A stretch of DNA of 64,000 nt. Source: Bacillota bacterium. Lineage in GTDB: Bacteria > Bacillota > Clostridia > Christensenellales > Aristaeellaceae. The notes beneath the pieces were generated by a model that worked only from the letters and a program-made list of their open reading frames with translations, did no database searches and was not told where the DNA came from. The stretch spans positions 1-64,000 of the forward strand of contig JAEYOV010000002.1 of the NCBI GenBank assembly GCA_023411395.1. Direction: 5' to 3'. Positions 16,116-24,140 of the stretch are shown here, piece after piece; the stretch's first letter is position 1, and the number at the start of each line of letters is the position of its first letter. The translations under genes and the position numbers were made by a program.

Positions 16116-16275
16116 ATGGAGTCGGCGGCGGGTTTGCTTTTTCATGGCCGCGTTTAGCCTTGCCCTGGATCTCCGGAACGGGTATCGTGTCATTTTTAGG
16201 GAAGTGTGTAATGCTGTTGCTTTCCGTGCCATGGGGTGCTTTGGGGTCCGGCCGCCGCATGCCCTTTTTAGCCAT
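16114..16275 (-). CDS. Small basic protein, 53 residues
   Basis: Encodes a short lysine-, proline- and histidine-rich soluble peptide starting MAKKGMRRPDPKAPHGTESN and ending in a PPPTP tail; the middle contains HFPKNDTIPVPEIQGKAK. Small proteins of this composition recur in Clostridia as far as I recall, but no function is known to me. The ATG at 16275 is supported by GAGGTGAGG six bases upstream; a longer frame reaching 16344 lacks a good site. It lies at the end of a minus-strand group after two secreted proteins, 66 bases from the nearer, and ends in the shared terminator hairpin. Coding status rests on the binding site and composition. Confidence 0.55.
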   Translation of the reverse strand: MAKKGMRRPDPKAPHGTESNSITHFPKNDTIPVPEIQGKAKRGHEKANPPPTP

Positions 16276-16340
16276 ATGCCTCACCTCACGCATAGTATCC
16301 CGGAAACGCGGGAACGCATGCACGTGTGCCGGAGGCGGGA

Positions 16341-16907
16341 TCACTGGATGGTGATACTCTTGACCAGGTCCGGAAGCTGGGGCACCTCATCCGGGAGCGA
16401 ACGGGTAGCCGTGAAGGTTTGATATTCAAACGTCACGCCATAGCCGCCCACGTTCATCAGATACAAGCATAGGATTACCATGCGGCCTTCCTCGTTGTTG
16501 TAGAAGATAACCCGGCGCAGTACATTGCCATTGTCTTCATTGGGCAGTTCATCCACCAGGCACAAAGGACTGGAGCCTTTCAGGTCCAGCTCGACATACT
16601 CCAGTGTTTGTTTGAGCGGAACATTATTTATATCGTGAATCTCCGCTTCGATTTTGACGGTGATCCGGGGGATGAAACCGTTCACATCCTTGGGCCCGGT
16701 CAGTTTGATGACATCGGCTGTTTTTCCGGCATCAACCGTCTCCAGGGTAAAGGAATTGGGGACCTTGAAGATGATGCCGGAATCCTCGAAGTTACCGCGG
16801 CGTACGGTTCCGTTGCCGGATGCTTTCAGTGCCAGCGCGGATGCCATAGGCAAAAGGGCAACGCACAGCAAAATAGCCAGGAAGGTCCGGATGTATGTTT
16901 TTTTCAT
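16341..16907 (-). CDS. Secreted protein of unknown function (188 residues)
   Basis: An exported protein with a clear signal peptide (MKKTYIRTFLAILLCVALLPM, cleavage near ALALKA). The mature part of about 160 residues is predicted beta-rich, with an IIFKVPNSFTLE segment near the start that parallels LSLVIPKGFSF in the next gene, suggesting the two are related domains. No cysteines form a lipobox. GGAGGAATGG is the ribosome binding site. It lies 21 bases downstream of the other secreted protein gene on the same strand, so both are probably one operon. I do not recognise the family; role at the cell surface is inferred from the signal only. Confidence 0.65.
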   Translation of the reverse strand: MKKTYIRTFLAILLCVALLPMASALALKASGNGTVRRGNFEDSGIIFKVPNSFTLETVDAGKTADVIKLTGPKDVNGFIPRITVKIEAEIHDINNVPLKQTLEYVELDLKGSSPLCLVDELPNEDNGNVLRRVIFYNNEEGRMVILCLYLMNVGGYGVTFEYQTFTATRSLPDEVPQLPDLVKSITIQ

Positions 16908-16928
16908 GTTCCATTCCTCCTTCCTTCA

Positions 16929-17519
16929 TCAGGGAACAACCAGTGAGTTGTAAAGCTCCAAAAACTTCGGAATGTCCTCCGTCAGGGTCCGCTGGGCACC
17001 AAAGCACATATAGGAGGCGCGTACAAAGTTCTTTTCGGTGCTGAAGCAATAGGAGTAACTGAAGGCAACACGTGTTTCGGAAAACCGGCTAAGCCGGAAG
17101 ACCACCAGATTCTCCCGGATCATGGTGTCATACTCTTCAAACAGCCTGTCCCCTATAACGTAAGCATCCGTGTATTTGTCGTACCGCGTGGAAATGGGAT
17201 TCTTCATAAGGTCTTGCGACAAATGCCGGCCCGTATAGTCCCCCACATTTTTCTTGCCCGGCAGGATATCGACAACGATAGCCGGCCCCCAGCCCTTGGA
17301 ATCCTGCTTTCCTCCCAGAACAACACGGAAAAAGCCGTCCGGCTTGTTTTGATGCATGGCAAAGGAGAATCCCTTGGGTATCACCAGGGATAAACCGTCT
17401 GTGTTGGTATACTGGCTGCCGTTGACCTTCCCTTTTTTCATGTCTGCAGTTGCGCCGCTGGTATAGGACAGCGCAAGCATCAGCACCAGGCATAGGATCC
17501 ATAACTTCCGCCACCGCAT
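16929..17519 (-). CDS. Secreted protein of unknown function (196 residues)
   Basis: An exported protein whose signal peptide (MRWRKLWILCLVLMLALSYT) ends near GATADMKK. The mature domain contains LSLVIPKGFSFAMHQ and ends with FLELYNSLVVP, and shares its general plan with the 188-residue product downstream. The start at 17519 is chosen because AAAAGGAGG precedes it; longer in-frame starts up to 17693 lack this. First gene of a likely two- or three-gene operon. Family not recognised. The 196 bases upstream to 17715 contain no gene and no clear promoter. Confidence 0.65.
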   Translation of the reverse strand: MRWRKLWILCLVLMLALSYTSGATADMKKGKVNGSQYTNTDGLSLVIPKGFSFAMHQNKPDGFFRVVLGGKQDSKGWGPAIVVDILPGKKNVGDYTGRHLSQDLMKNPISTRYDKYTDAYVIGDRLFEEYDTMIRENLVVFRLSRFSETRVAFSYSYCFSTEKNFVRASYMCFGAQRTLTEDIPKFLELYNSLVVP

Positions 17520-17715
17520 GATCGTGCCTCCTTTTCCCTTTTCTGTAGTATCTAACGACATTGTACCATGGGTCCAATATATGTCAATCATAGAATTGGG
17601 ATAATCATGCAAAATTTTGGCGAGCATGTTAAAAAGCCGCCATTTCGCACAGGATGTGATGATACGGCGTCCTTTCATACTGGAATATGGCATACATCCA
17701 TATTGATTCAGCTTG

Positions 17716-18603
17716 TCAGCGTCTTCCCCCCGGGGGCGCGGTCAAACGGGGCAGTAGGCCGGTAACAGCCAGAAGCATTTTGACAAAGTGCTTGGCATTG
17801 GCCGTCCATCCGTATTGAGGCTTCAAACTCTTCCAATAGAAACCAGAGGGATTTTTCCCGGCCAGCGCAATTAAATGGCCTTCCAGCGCAATATGCCGCG
17901 CTTTGATCCGGGGGTTTCCTTCAATGGCGTCCATGTTTTTTTCGTAAATTCGCTTATAGGCTGAAAGCCCCTTGTCTGTGCGCATGGTCAAACTGTCCGG
18001 CTGGAGAAAAACATCGGCCAGCACTTCGTTCAGATAACAGATACGGTACTTTTGGGAAAGACGCAAGATCAAATCCCAGTCCTGCATCCTGGGCATCTGA
18101 GCATCGAATGGTTCGCTAAGGAAGCATTCCCGCCTCCCCAGAATTACCTGGGTGCTGGCAATGCTTTTTTCCAGCAGCTTTTCATAACTGTATATACCGG
18201 CATGATAAGAAGGGTCGGGAACTGTGCTGCCAGCTTTTCCGTCCGGGCGGGTAAGGCGCATGGCACAAAATACGATATCGGCCGGATAGTTCAAAAGAGC
18301 GGCCAACTGCTTTTCCAACTTTTCGGGATACCAAAAATCATCGCTGTCCTGAAAAGCAACCCACTCGCCTTGGGCCATGGCTACGCCCAGGTTCCTGGCG
18401 GCGCAGGCGCCCATATTGGATTCAGTCTTTATCAAACGCAGGCGGGGATCGGAAACTGCCTTCAAAGCATCCGCTGTGCCGTCCTGGGAACCGTCATCCA
18501 CCACGATGAGCTCTATATCGCCATACGTCTGGTCAAGCACGCTGCGCACCGCCCGCAGGATTGTCCGTTCCCTGTTGTAAGTGGGGATTATGACGCTGAT
18601 CAT
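17716..18603 (-). CDS. GT2 family glycosyltransferase
   Basis: A 295-residue GT-A fold transferase. The nucleotide-sugar site shows ISVIIPTYNRE at the start, VVDDGSQDGT near residue 40, and a DxD-like FQDSDDFW near 85-92. RMQDWDLILRL downstream is the usual acceptor/base region. No membrane span, so it works at the inner face of the membrane on a lipid-linked chain. Last gene of the ugd-wzm-wzt group, 46 bases after wzt, which places it in polysaccharide assembly. The sugar it adds cannot be deduced; rhamnosyl or hexosyl transfer are both possible. Confidence 0.85.
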   Translation of the reverse strand: MISVIIPTYNRERTILRAVRSVLDQTYGDIELIVVDDGSQDGTADALKAVSDPRLRLIKTESNMGACAARNLGVAMAQGEWVAFQDSDDFWYPEKLEKQLAALLNYPADIVFCAMRLTRPDGKAGSTVPDPSYHAGIYSYEKLLEKSIASTQVILGRRECFLSEPFDAQMPRMQDWDLILRLSQKYRICYLNEVLADVFLQPDSLTMRTDKGLSAYKRIYEKNMDAIEGNPRIKARHIALEGHLIALAGKNPSGFYWKSLKPQYGWTANAKHFVKMLLAVTGLLPRLTAPPGGRR

Positions 18604-18649
18604 TTCAGGCCTCTCTCCCTGCTCCTGGGCGCTGGTGCAAATACATCAA

Positions 18650-19387
18650 TCATTTATCCTGTTCATAGGCGGCACAGACTTCCTCTGCACTGCCGGACAT
18701 GACAACATGGCCTTCCCGAAGCCAGAGCGCATTGCGGCACAGCGCTTTGACAGAGTCCGTTGAGTGGGAGACAAACAAAAGTGTAGTTCCACCGGAAAGC
18801 ATTTCCTGCATGCGCCTTTCGCATTTTTCCCGGAACAGCCGGTCGCCTGCCGCCAATACCTCATCTACAATCAAAATCTGGGGTCTGGTGGCGGTAGCAA
18901 TGGAAAAACCCAGCCGGGAACGCATACCGGAGGAGTAATTCTTCAGTGGCACATCCAAAAATTTTTCCAGCTCTGAAAAGGCTACGATTTCATCAAAATG
19001 AGCCTCCAGGAATTTCTTCGTCTGTCCCAGCATGAGTCCATTGAGGAAAATGTTCTCCCGGCCGGTAAGCTGATCGTCAAATCCCGCGCCTAGTTCCAAA
19101 AGCGGCGCAATGGTCCCGTTGATGCTCACATGGCCTTGATAGGGCTTTAAAACTCCGGAAATCAATTTAAGCAGCGTGGATTTGCCGGAACCATTCCGGC
19201 CGACGATTCCCCAGGATTCACCTTCTTTTACTTGAAGATTGATATCCTGAAGGGCAAAAAACTCCTGAAACATCAATTGCCGCTTTAGCAGTTGGATCAC
19301 ATAATCCTTCAGATTGCTAATCTGCTGTTTCGAGAGGTTGTAACGTACGGTGGCATGCTCCACCCGGATAACGGTCTTGCTTGACAT
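18650..19387 (-). CDS. Polysaccharide ABC exporter, ATP-binding subunit
   Basis: A 245-residue ATPase of the Wzt/TagH/KpsT type. Walker A is GIVGRNGSGKSTLL, the signature is NYSSGMRSRLGF, and Walker B is ILIVDEVLAAGD; NGTIAPLLELGAGFD between them is characteristic of polysaccharide exporters. It stops right after the nucleotide-binding fold, so it lacks the C-terminal carbohydrate-binding domain that some Wzt proteins use to recognise the chain end. The start at 19387 has TAGGAG eleven bases upstream; the frame continues to 19528 without a site. Eight bases separate it from the permease gene. Confidence 0.9.
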   Translation of the reverse strand: MSSKTVIRVEHATVRYNLSKQQISNLKDYVIQLLKRQLMFQEFFALQDINLQVKEGESWGIVGRNGSGKSTLLKLISGVLKPYQGHVSINGTIAPLLELGAGFDDQLTGRENIFLNGLMLGQTKKFLEAHFDEIVAFSELEKFLDVPLKNYSSGMRSRLGFSIATATRPQILIVDEVLAAGDRLFREKCERRMQEMLSGGTTLLFVSHSTDSVKALCRNALWLREGHVVMSGSAEEVCAAYEQDK

Positions 19388-19395
19388 AGCTGCTC

Positions 19396-20187
19396 CTATA
19401 GATAGAGTACAAATTTGTCTTGCGTCTTGTAAAAGCACCAAACGCCCAGTACCATGATAACCAACGCAACAAGAAAGCCTTGTAATATCAACATCGGCGA
19501 TGGAAAGGCGTGGTCCAAGAACAGACATCGCGTTTGCTGAATATAGTAATACATTGGGTTAAATGTGGCAATGGCCCAGCGCATGCCTTCTGATAGTGTT
19601 TCGAGCGGATAAAAAATCGGGGTCAGATACAGCCAGGCGGTGGTAAAAACGCTGTACAAATGCTGGGTATCCCGAAAAAAGACATTTGCCTGGGCAAGGA
19701 AAAATCCAAGCCCCATGCAGAATACGTATATCTGAATCAACACCAACGGAAACGCCAGCACGTGGTAGGAAATAGGGGTGCCCGTTACAAGAATCAGAAG
19801 AATAAAAGCGCCCAGTGAGAAAAGAAAAGTAACGGCGGAACTGGTGACGTTCGCCAGCGGGAATATATATTTGGGGACATATGCCTTTTTCAGCAGACCA
19901 CTGTTGCGCTGTATGGCGTGCATGGCGCTGTTGGTGGAATCGGTCATGAAAGAGAACAGCATCCGGCCAGAAAACAAGTAGACTGGGTAATTGGTGATGT
20001 CTCTTTTAAACATTTGAGAGAAAACCACCGTCAGCACCAGCATAATGAGCAGCGGGTTCAAAATGCTCCACACATAACCCAGAAAGCTGCGCCTGTATTT
20101 CAATTTTATATCCCTGGCTACCAAATGCTGCATCAGGGGAATATACCTTACAAATGTCTTGCCAATCGCCGTGATCCTTTTGGCCAT
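19396..20187 (-). CDS. Polysaccharide ABC exporter, membrane subunit
   Basis: A 263-residue ABC-2 type permease (Wzm/TagG/KpsM-like). The N-terminal DIKLKYRRSFLGYVWSILNPL is the classic amphipathic-to-first-helix junction of these exporters, and about six hydrophobic segments follow, ending with a short cytoplasmic tail. Pairs with the ATPase encoded 8 bases downstream to carry a lipid-linked polysaccharide across the membrane. It replaces a Wzx/Wzy route, consistent with neither being visible in the window. Located between ugd and wzt, on the same strand. Confidence 0.9.
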   Translation of the reverse strand: MAKRITAIGKTFVRYIPLMQHLVARDIKLKYRRSFLGYVWSILNPLLIMLVLTVVFSQMFKRDITNYPVYLFSGRMLFSFMTDSTNSAMHAIQRNSGLLKKAYVPKYIFPLANVTSSAVTFLFSLGAFILLILVTGTPISYHVLAFPLVLIQIYVFCMGLGFFLAQANVFFRDTQHLYSVFTTAWLYLTPIFYPLETLSEGMRWAIATFNPMYYYIQQTRCLFLDHAFPSPMLILQGFLVALVIMVLGVWCFYKTQDKFVLYL

Positions 20188-20272
20188 AAATATTTCGTAC
20201 CCGCTTCAAAATTATTGAGACCTGGCTGTGCCATTGCCTCAAGTGCAGCCAGTTAACCCACGCCTCATGTTA

Positions 20273-21628
20273 TTACAATAACCTGTCCTTGTCAAGGCAG
20301 CAAGATTTTACTGTTGAATCCGCTGGAACAGCTTTTCGGCCGATGGATTCATACATAACGCCCGTATTCTCCATCTTGGATATGGGATAGCAGTTGCGGC
20401 CATCCAGAACAACCGCCCTTTTCATCAAGCGCCGATACGTTTGCGGCTCCATTTCCTTCACCTGCGGCCACTCGGTCAGAATCAGGCACAGATCCGCGCC
20501 GTCCAGCGCCTCCTCCGGGGTTGCGCAATAATGAACGGGCCCTATGTTTCTTTTTTTGAAATTCTCCGCGCCTACCGGATCCCAGGCGTACACCTTCGCG
20601 CCGTCTTCCAGCATCATCGGAATAACGTGCAGGGAGGGGGCTTCCCGCAGGTCATCGGTGCCGGGTTTGAAGGTAAGGCCCAGCACGGCCACGCGCAAAC
20701 CATCGAAGCTGTCATAGTATTTGCGGGCTTTTTTTATTAGCTTTGTCTTTTGCAGTTCGTTGACCTCAATGGCCGCCTTGACGGTCTTCAGCTCATAGTC
20801 GTAATAGTTGCCCAGCCAATGCAGCGCCTTGGTATCCTTGGGGAAGCATGACCCGCCATAACCGATGCCTGCCTGCAGGAACTTGTTGCCAATGCGGTCG
20901 TCCAGGCCCATGCCCTGGGCCACATGGGTCACATCGGCGCCAATGATTTCGCATAGGTTTGCGATTTCATTGATATATGAGATTTTCAAAGCCAGGAAAT
21001 CATTGGAAGCGTACTTGATCATCTCCGCACTGCGACGGTTGGTGACAACAATGGGTATATCATGGTATCCGGCATACACTTCCCGCAGTACCTGTTCCGC
21101 CCAGTCACTTTCCACGCCAATAACAATGCGGCTGGCATGCAGCGTGTCCCGCACCGCCGTACCCTGGGCCAGAAATTCAGGGTTGCTTGCAACTTCTATC
21201 CTCACTGGATGCTTCAGTTCCCGGCGCAGCAGTGCTTCGACCTTGTCGTTGGTGCCGATGGGCACGGTGGACTTCACCACCACTACGCAATCCTTCTGCA
21301 CGCTGTGGGCGATTTGCGATGCCACGCCGAATACATAAGTAAGATTTGCCGAGCCGTCGTGCCGTTCCGGCGTGCCTACGCCGATAAAAATCACATCCGC
21401 ATCCCTGTAAGCGGCTTCATAATCGGTGGTATAAGTGAGCCGGGATGCGCTGTCCCGCATCAATTCCTTAAGGCCATCTTCGTAGATAGGTGATTTGCCA
21501 GATTGCAGCAAGCGGATTTTTTCCATGTCAATATCCACACATACTACCTGATGACCTATGTGAGCTAGACATACACCGGTGACCAATCCTACATATCCGG
21601 TGCCGGCAATGGCAATATTGTACTGCAT
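20273..21628 (-). CDS. ugd: UDP-glucose 6-dehydrogenase
   Basis: A 451-residue NAD-dependent enzyme that oxidises UDP-glucose twice to UDP-glucuronate. The dinucleotide-binding motif is IAGTGYVGLVTG at the N-terminus, and the catalytic cysteine sits in GYGGSCFPKD (Cys261). LGLTFKPGTDDLREAPS near residue 325 is the conserved UDP-binding segment. Full length for the family. The start at 21628 has AAAGGAG seven bases upstream. First gene of a minus-strand operon with the polysaccharide exporter, so it probably supplies glucuronate for the exported polymer. Divergent from wecC-type dehydrogenase at 31048, which makes a different uronic acid. Confidence 0.93.
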   Translation of the reverse strand: MQYNIAIAGTGYVGLVTGVCLAHIGHQVVCVDIDMEKIRLLQSGKSPIYEDGLKELMRDSASRLTYTTDYEAAYRDADVIFIGVGTPERHDGSANLTYVFGVASQIAHSVQKDCVVVVKSTVPIGTNDKVEALLRRELKHPVRIEVASNPEFLAQGTAVRDTLHASRIVIGVESDWAEQVLREVYAGYHDIPIVVTNRRSAEMIKYASNDFLALKISYINEIANLCEIIGADVTHVAQGMGLDDRIGNKFLQAGIGYGGSCFPKDTKALHWLGNYYDYELKTVKAAIEVNELQKTKLIKKARKYYDSFDGLRVAVLGLTFKPGTDDLREAPSLHVIPMMLEDGAKVYAWDPVGAENFKKRNIGPVHYCATPEEALDGADLCLILTEWPQVKEMEPQTYRRLMKRAVVLDGRNCYPISKMENTGVMYESIGRKAVPADSTVKSCCLDKDRLL

Positions 21629-21686
21629 ATTTGCTCCTTTTATTTTGTTGGTTTTTTCAAAGAAAATTATTTGCTGCACATCAAAA

Positions 21687-21715
21687 ATAGTAACACAGAT
21701 AAATTGATCTGTCGA
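21687..21715 (-). promoter_or_regulatory. Promoter with overlapping palindrome before ugd
   Basis: On the minus strand TCGACA (21715-21710), 17 bases, TACTAT (21692-21687). The inverted repeat ACAGAT-N6-ATCTGT (21695-21712) overlaps the -35 box and spacer, where a repressor could block polymerase. No regulator for it is identified. Confidence 0.45.
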
Positions 21716-21776
21716 TTGAATTGTGGGTAAATATCTGGTGTTCTTTCATCTGCATACTATTTTTATCATTAAAGTA

Positions 21777-21804
21777 TTGACAAAGAATCTGGATGTATTA
21801 TGAT
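21777..21804 (+). promoter_or_regulatory. Promoter for the asparagine-synthase-like gene
   Basis: TTGACA, 16 bases, TATGAT, followed by a 40-base leader. Good match to a housekeeping promoter. Confidence 0.55.
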
Positions 21805-21853
21805 ATAAAAGAACTAAAATGTAGGGATATTTTGTTAAGAAAGGATGATTATT

Positions 21854-24082
21854 TTGAAGGAACCATTTATTGTAAATTCTGAATTAGATAGTAATTTGCT
21901 AAAAATATGTGTGGAGTTAAATACTGAAGAGGTTTTTGTTCCAAATGAGGGTAATTATACATATAGGCTAAAAAGAAATGGTAATATATTAGAAACCATT
22001 GAGAATTCAAGTGATAATTCATGTATGTTTAGCTTAAATGATTATGGGGAGTATTTTGTACTTGTCACCTGCAAATACAAAGGTAAAAATTATTGGAGAA
22101 ATTCAAAACTAATTTTCTATTTTCCGAGTTTTCCTAATGAATACAAGGAATTTCTTTCAAAGATGGAACCGTGTTTAATCCCGCAGCTTGATTATACACG
22201 GCCTGTTTATCCTCATCAGGATTTTATACTTATTAATATGAAAAATAAGAACGAAGATTACATAAATGGATTTGTTGATAGATATGGTTTACATAAAGAT
22301 ACAATAAGTTTACAAAAAGGAAAAGGTATATTTGGAGAAAACCTTATAAAGTGCGAGATATTAACTACTTCCCCTGTTCAGAAAGTAGGAGATACTTATT
22401 ATGCTTTTTCCGGTATTACAAGAAGTAAAAAGCACTTGATTATTGGATATAATGATCTTATTAAGTATCAGATACATCCACAATCACTTCACAATGAAGT
22501 GGGTGACTATTATGTAGTTTATTATGATTCTAATGGTATATATTTCGATCATGACTATCTTGGATTATCAAAAATATATTACTATAAACATAGAAATGAT
22601 TTTATTGTGTCAAATAGATATCATCTATTGCTATTAGTTATGAAGTCAATTGGAATATATCCAGAAGTAAACAAAGAACGTGCCATTGCAGACTTAAGTA
22701 GTACATCTGCTTTTGCGCGGATGAATTATAGTCGAAAAATGATTATACATAATACATTCTCATTGCCAATTGACCAGACTTTTTGCTTAACAGCAGACTC
22801 AATTCAATTTCCCTATACAACTTTACATGAGGAGCTTGTAAATCCTGAGCCATTTTCTGAAAAAGAGTATCCGTTACTTATTAAGAAAGCGAAAGAGGAA
22901 TTGCTTGATAATGCTCGTATTGCTCTTGAGCATCCTAATTATGATTATTACATATTGGATCTTTCTGGTGGTGTTGATTCGAGAGTTGTATATTCAATTA
23001 TAACACATTTTCCAGAATACCATGATAAGATACGCATAAATACAGTAGATTTGCCGCATTATCCATTGGATCTACCAATTGCTCTTGAGCTTAACAGCTT
23101 ATATGGTTTTAAGTATAATGATTATCCTATCACTATAGTTCCAAAATCCCTCAACTCAACATTTCGGGATAATATTAGTAGCTGCTTAGGTGTTAATCAA
23201 CAGATTACACCAACAAGAGAGTATTCCTATTCACAACGAACAATGAAATTACCAGGATTTTTAGGCGAACTTTATACTAGACCACATATGTATACAAAAT
23301 TTAAGGGCAACATATATGAGGACGATATTACAGTTGAAGAGTTTGTAAAAAACCGAGAATACTATTATTCTGTTGCTATATCTCAGAAGGGGTTACATTT
23401 TTATCAAAAAATATTTACAGAAGAATTGAAATCCATCCCAGGAGATACACCAATGGTGAAGCTTCAAAATCATTATCTATTTTACATGGAATCCATTCAT
23501 CATTGCACATATCAAGGAATGATTGTTAACAATCGCACGATATGGCCTGTTATTCAATCCAAAACACTGTTTCATCTTAATAATGTTACTGCTATGGTAT
23601 TTCGTAATAATCGCTTAGCTTTTGACATATTATTTCAACTCAATCCTGCCATCGCTTCCATACCTTATGAAAAGAAATTGTATATGGATGAGCGTATGGA
23701 AATGGCTAAAGAGCATCCTAATCTTGGCCGTATTATTAGGTTATCAGAGGAGACGATTGCGATAGAACGAAAAAAATGGGAAACGGCAAATAAAGATAAA
23801 AACAAGAATACTATTTATGAAAAGATAGATGATCGCGAGCGAGATCGTATTAACAGAGAAAACGAGGAGCACAAGAAAACAATAGAATGTAGTGTTCTTT
23901 ATGCCTTAAGAAAGATTATACAGTTTAGTAATGGTGAAATCGGAAATGTAATAGGACTAGATTGCTTTTCACGTATATATGGCTCTATGTATTGTGATGA
24001 TGGTCGTGGATTCTTACATTATCTATACGTTAAAATCCTTAGTCTTTATTACGAATTGCGCATTTTTGGGTATATAGAGTGA
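21854..24082 (+). CDS. Asparagine-synthase-like protein, inactive glutaminase half
   Basis: A 742-residue protein. Residues about 1-95 look like a small beta-sandwich (ending YGEYFVLVTCKYKGK). A middle region (about 150-300) resembles the glutaminase domain of asparagine synthetase B (GDYYVVYYDSNGIYFDHDYLGLS, VSNRYHLLLL) but lacks the N-terminal catalytic cysteine. The ATP-pyrophosphatase domain follows, with the P-loop LSGGVDSRVVY (SGGVDS at about 371). It may therefore adenylate a carboxylate without hydrolysing glutamine. TTG at 21854 has GAAAGG nine bases upstream; ATG at 21845 abuts the same site. About one third G+C by eye, far below neighbours, so probably acquired. Related proteins sit in surface-polysaccharide loci; amidation of a uronic acid is a guess. 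Confidence 0.65.
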   Translation: MKEPFIVNSELDSNLLKICVELNTEEVFVPNEGNYTYRLKRNGNILETIENSSDNSCMFSLNDYGEYFVLVTCKYKGKNYWRNSKLIFYFPSFPNEYKEFLSKMEPCLIPQLDYTRPVYPHQDFILINMKNKNEDYINGFVDRYGLHKDTISLQKGKGIFGENLIKCEILTTSPVQKVGDTYYAFSGITRSKKHLIIGYNDLIKYQIHPQSLHNEVGDYYVVYYDSNGIYFDHDYLGLSKIYYYKHRNDFIVSNRYHLLLLVMKSIGIYPEVNKERAIADLSSTSAFARMNYSRKMIIHNTFSLPIDQTFCLTADSIQFPYTTLHEELVNPEPFSEKEYPLLIKKAKEELLDNARIALEHPNYDYYILDLSGGVDSRVVYSIITHFPEYHDKIRINTVDLPHYPLDLPIALELNSLYGFKYNDYPITIVPKSLNSTFRDNISSCLGVNQQITPTREYSYSQRTMKLPGFLGELYTRPHMYTKFKGNIYEDDITVEEFVKNREYYYSVAISQKGLHFYQKIFTEELKSIPGDTPMVKLQNHYLFYMESIHHCTYQGMIVNNRTIWPVIQSKTLFHLNNVTAMVFRNNRLAFDILFQLNPAIASIPYEKKLYMDERMEMAKEHPNLGRIIRLSEETIAIERKKWETANKDKNKNTIYEKIDDRERDRINRENEEHKKTIECSVLYALRKIIQFSNGEIGNVIGLDCFSRIYGSMYCDDGRGFLHYLYVKILSLYYELRIFGYIE

Positions 24083-24140
24083 GTCTATTATCAAAATTCC
24101 TTTATGTGACAAAAATTCAAGATAGTCTCTTGTCCTCATC

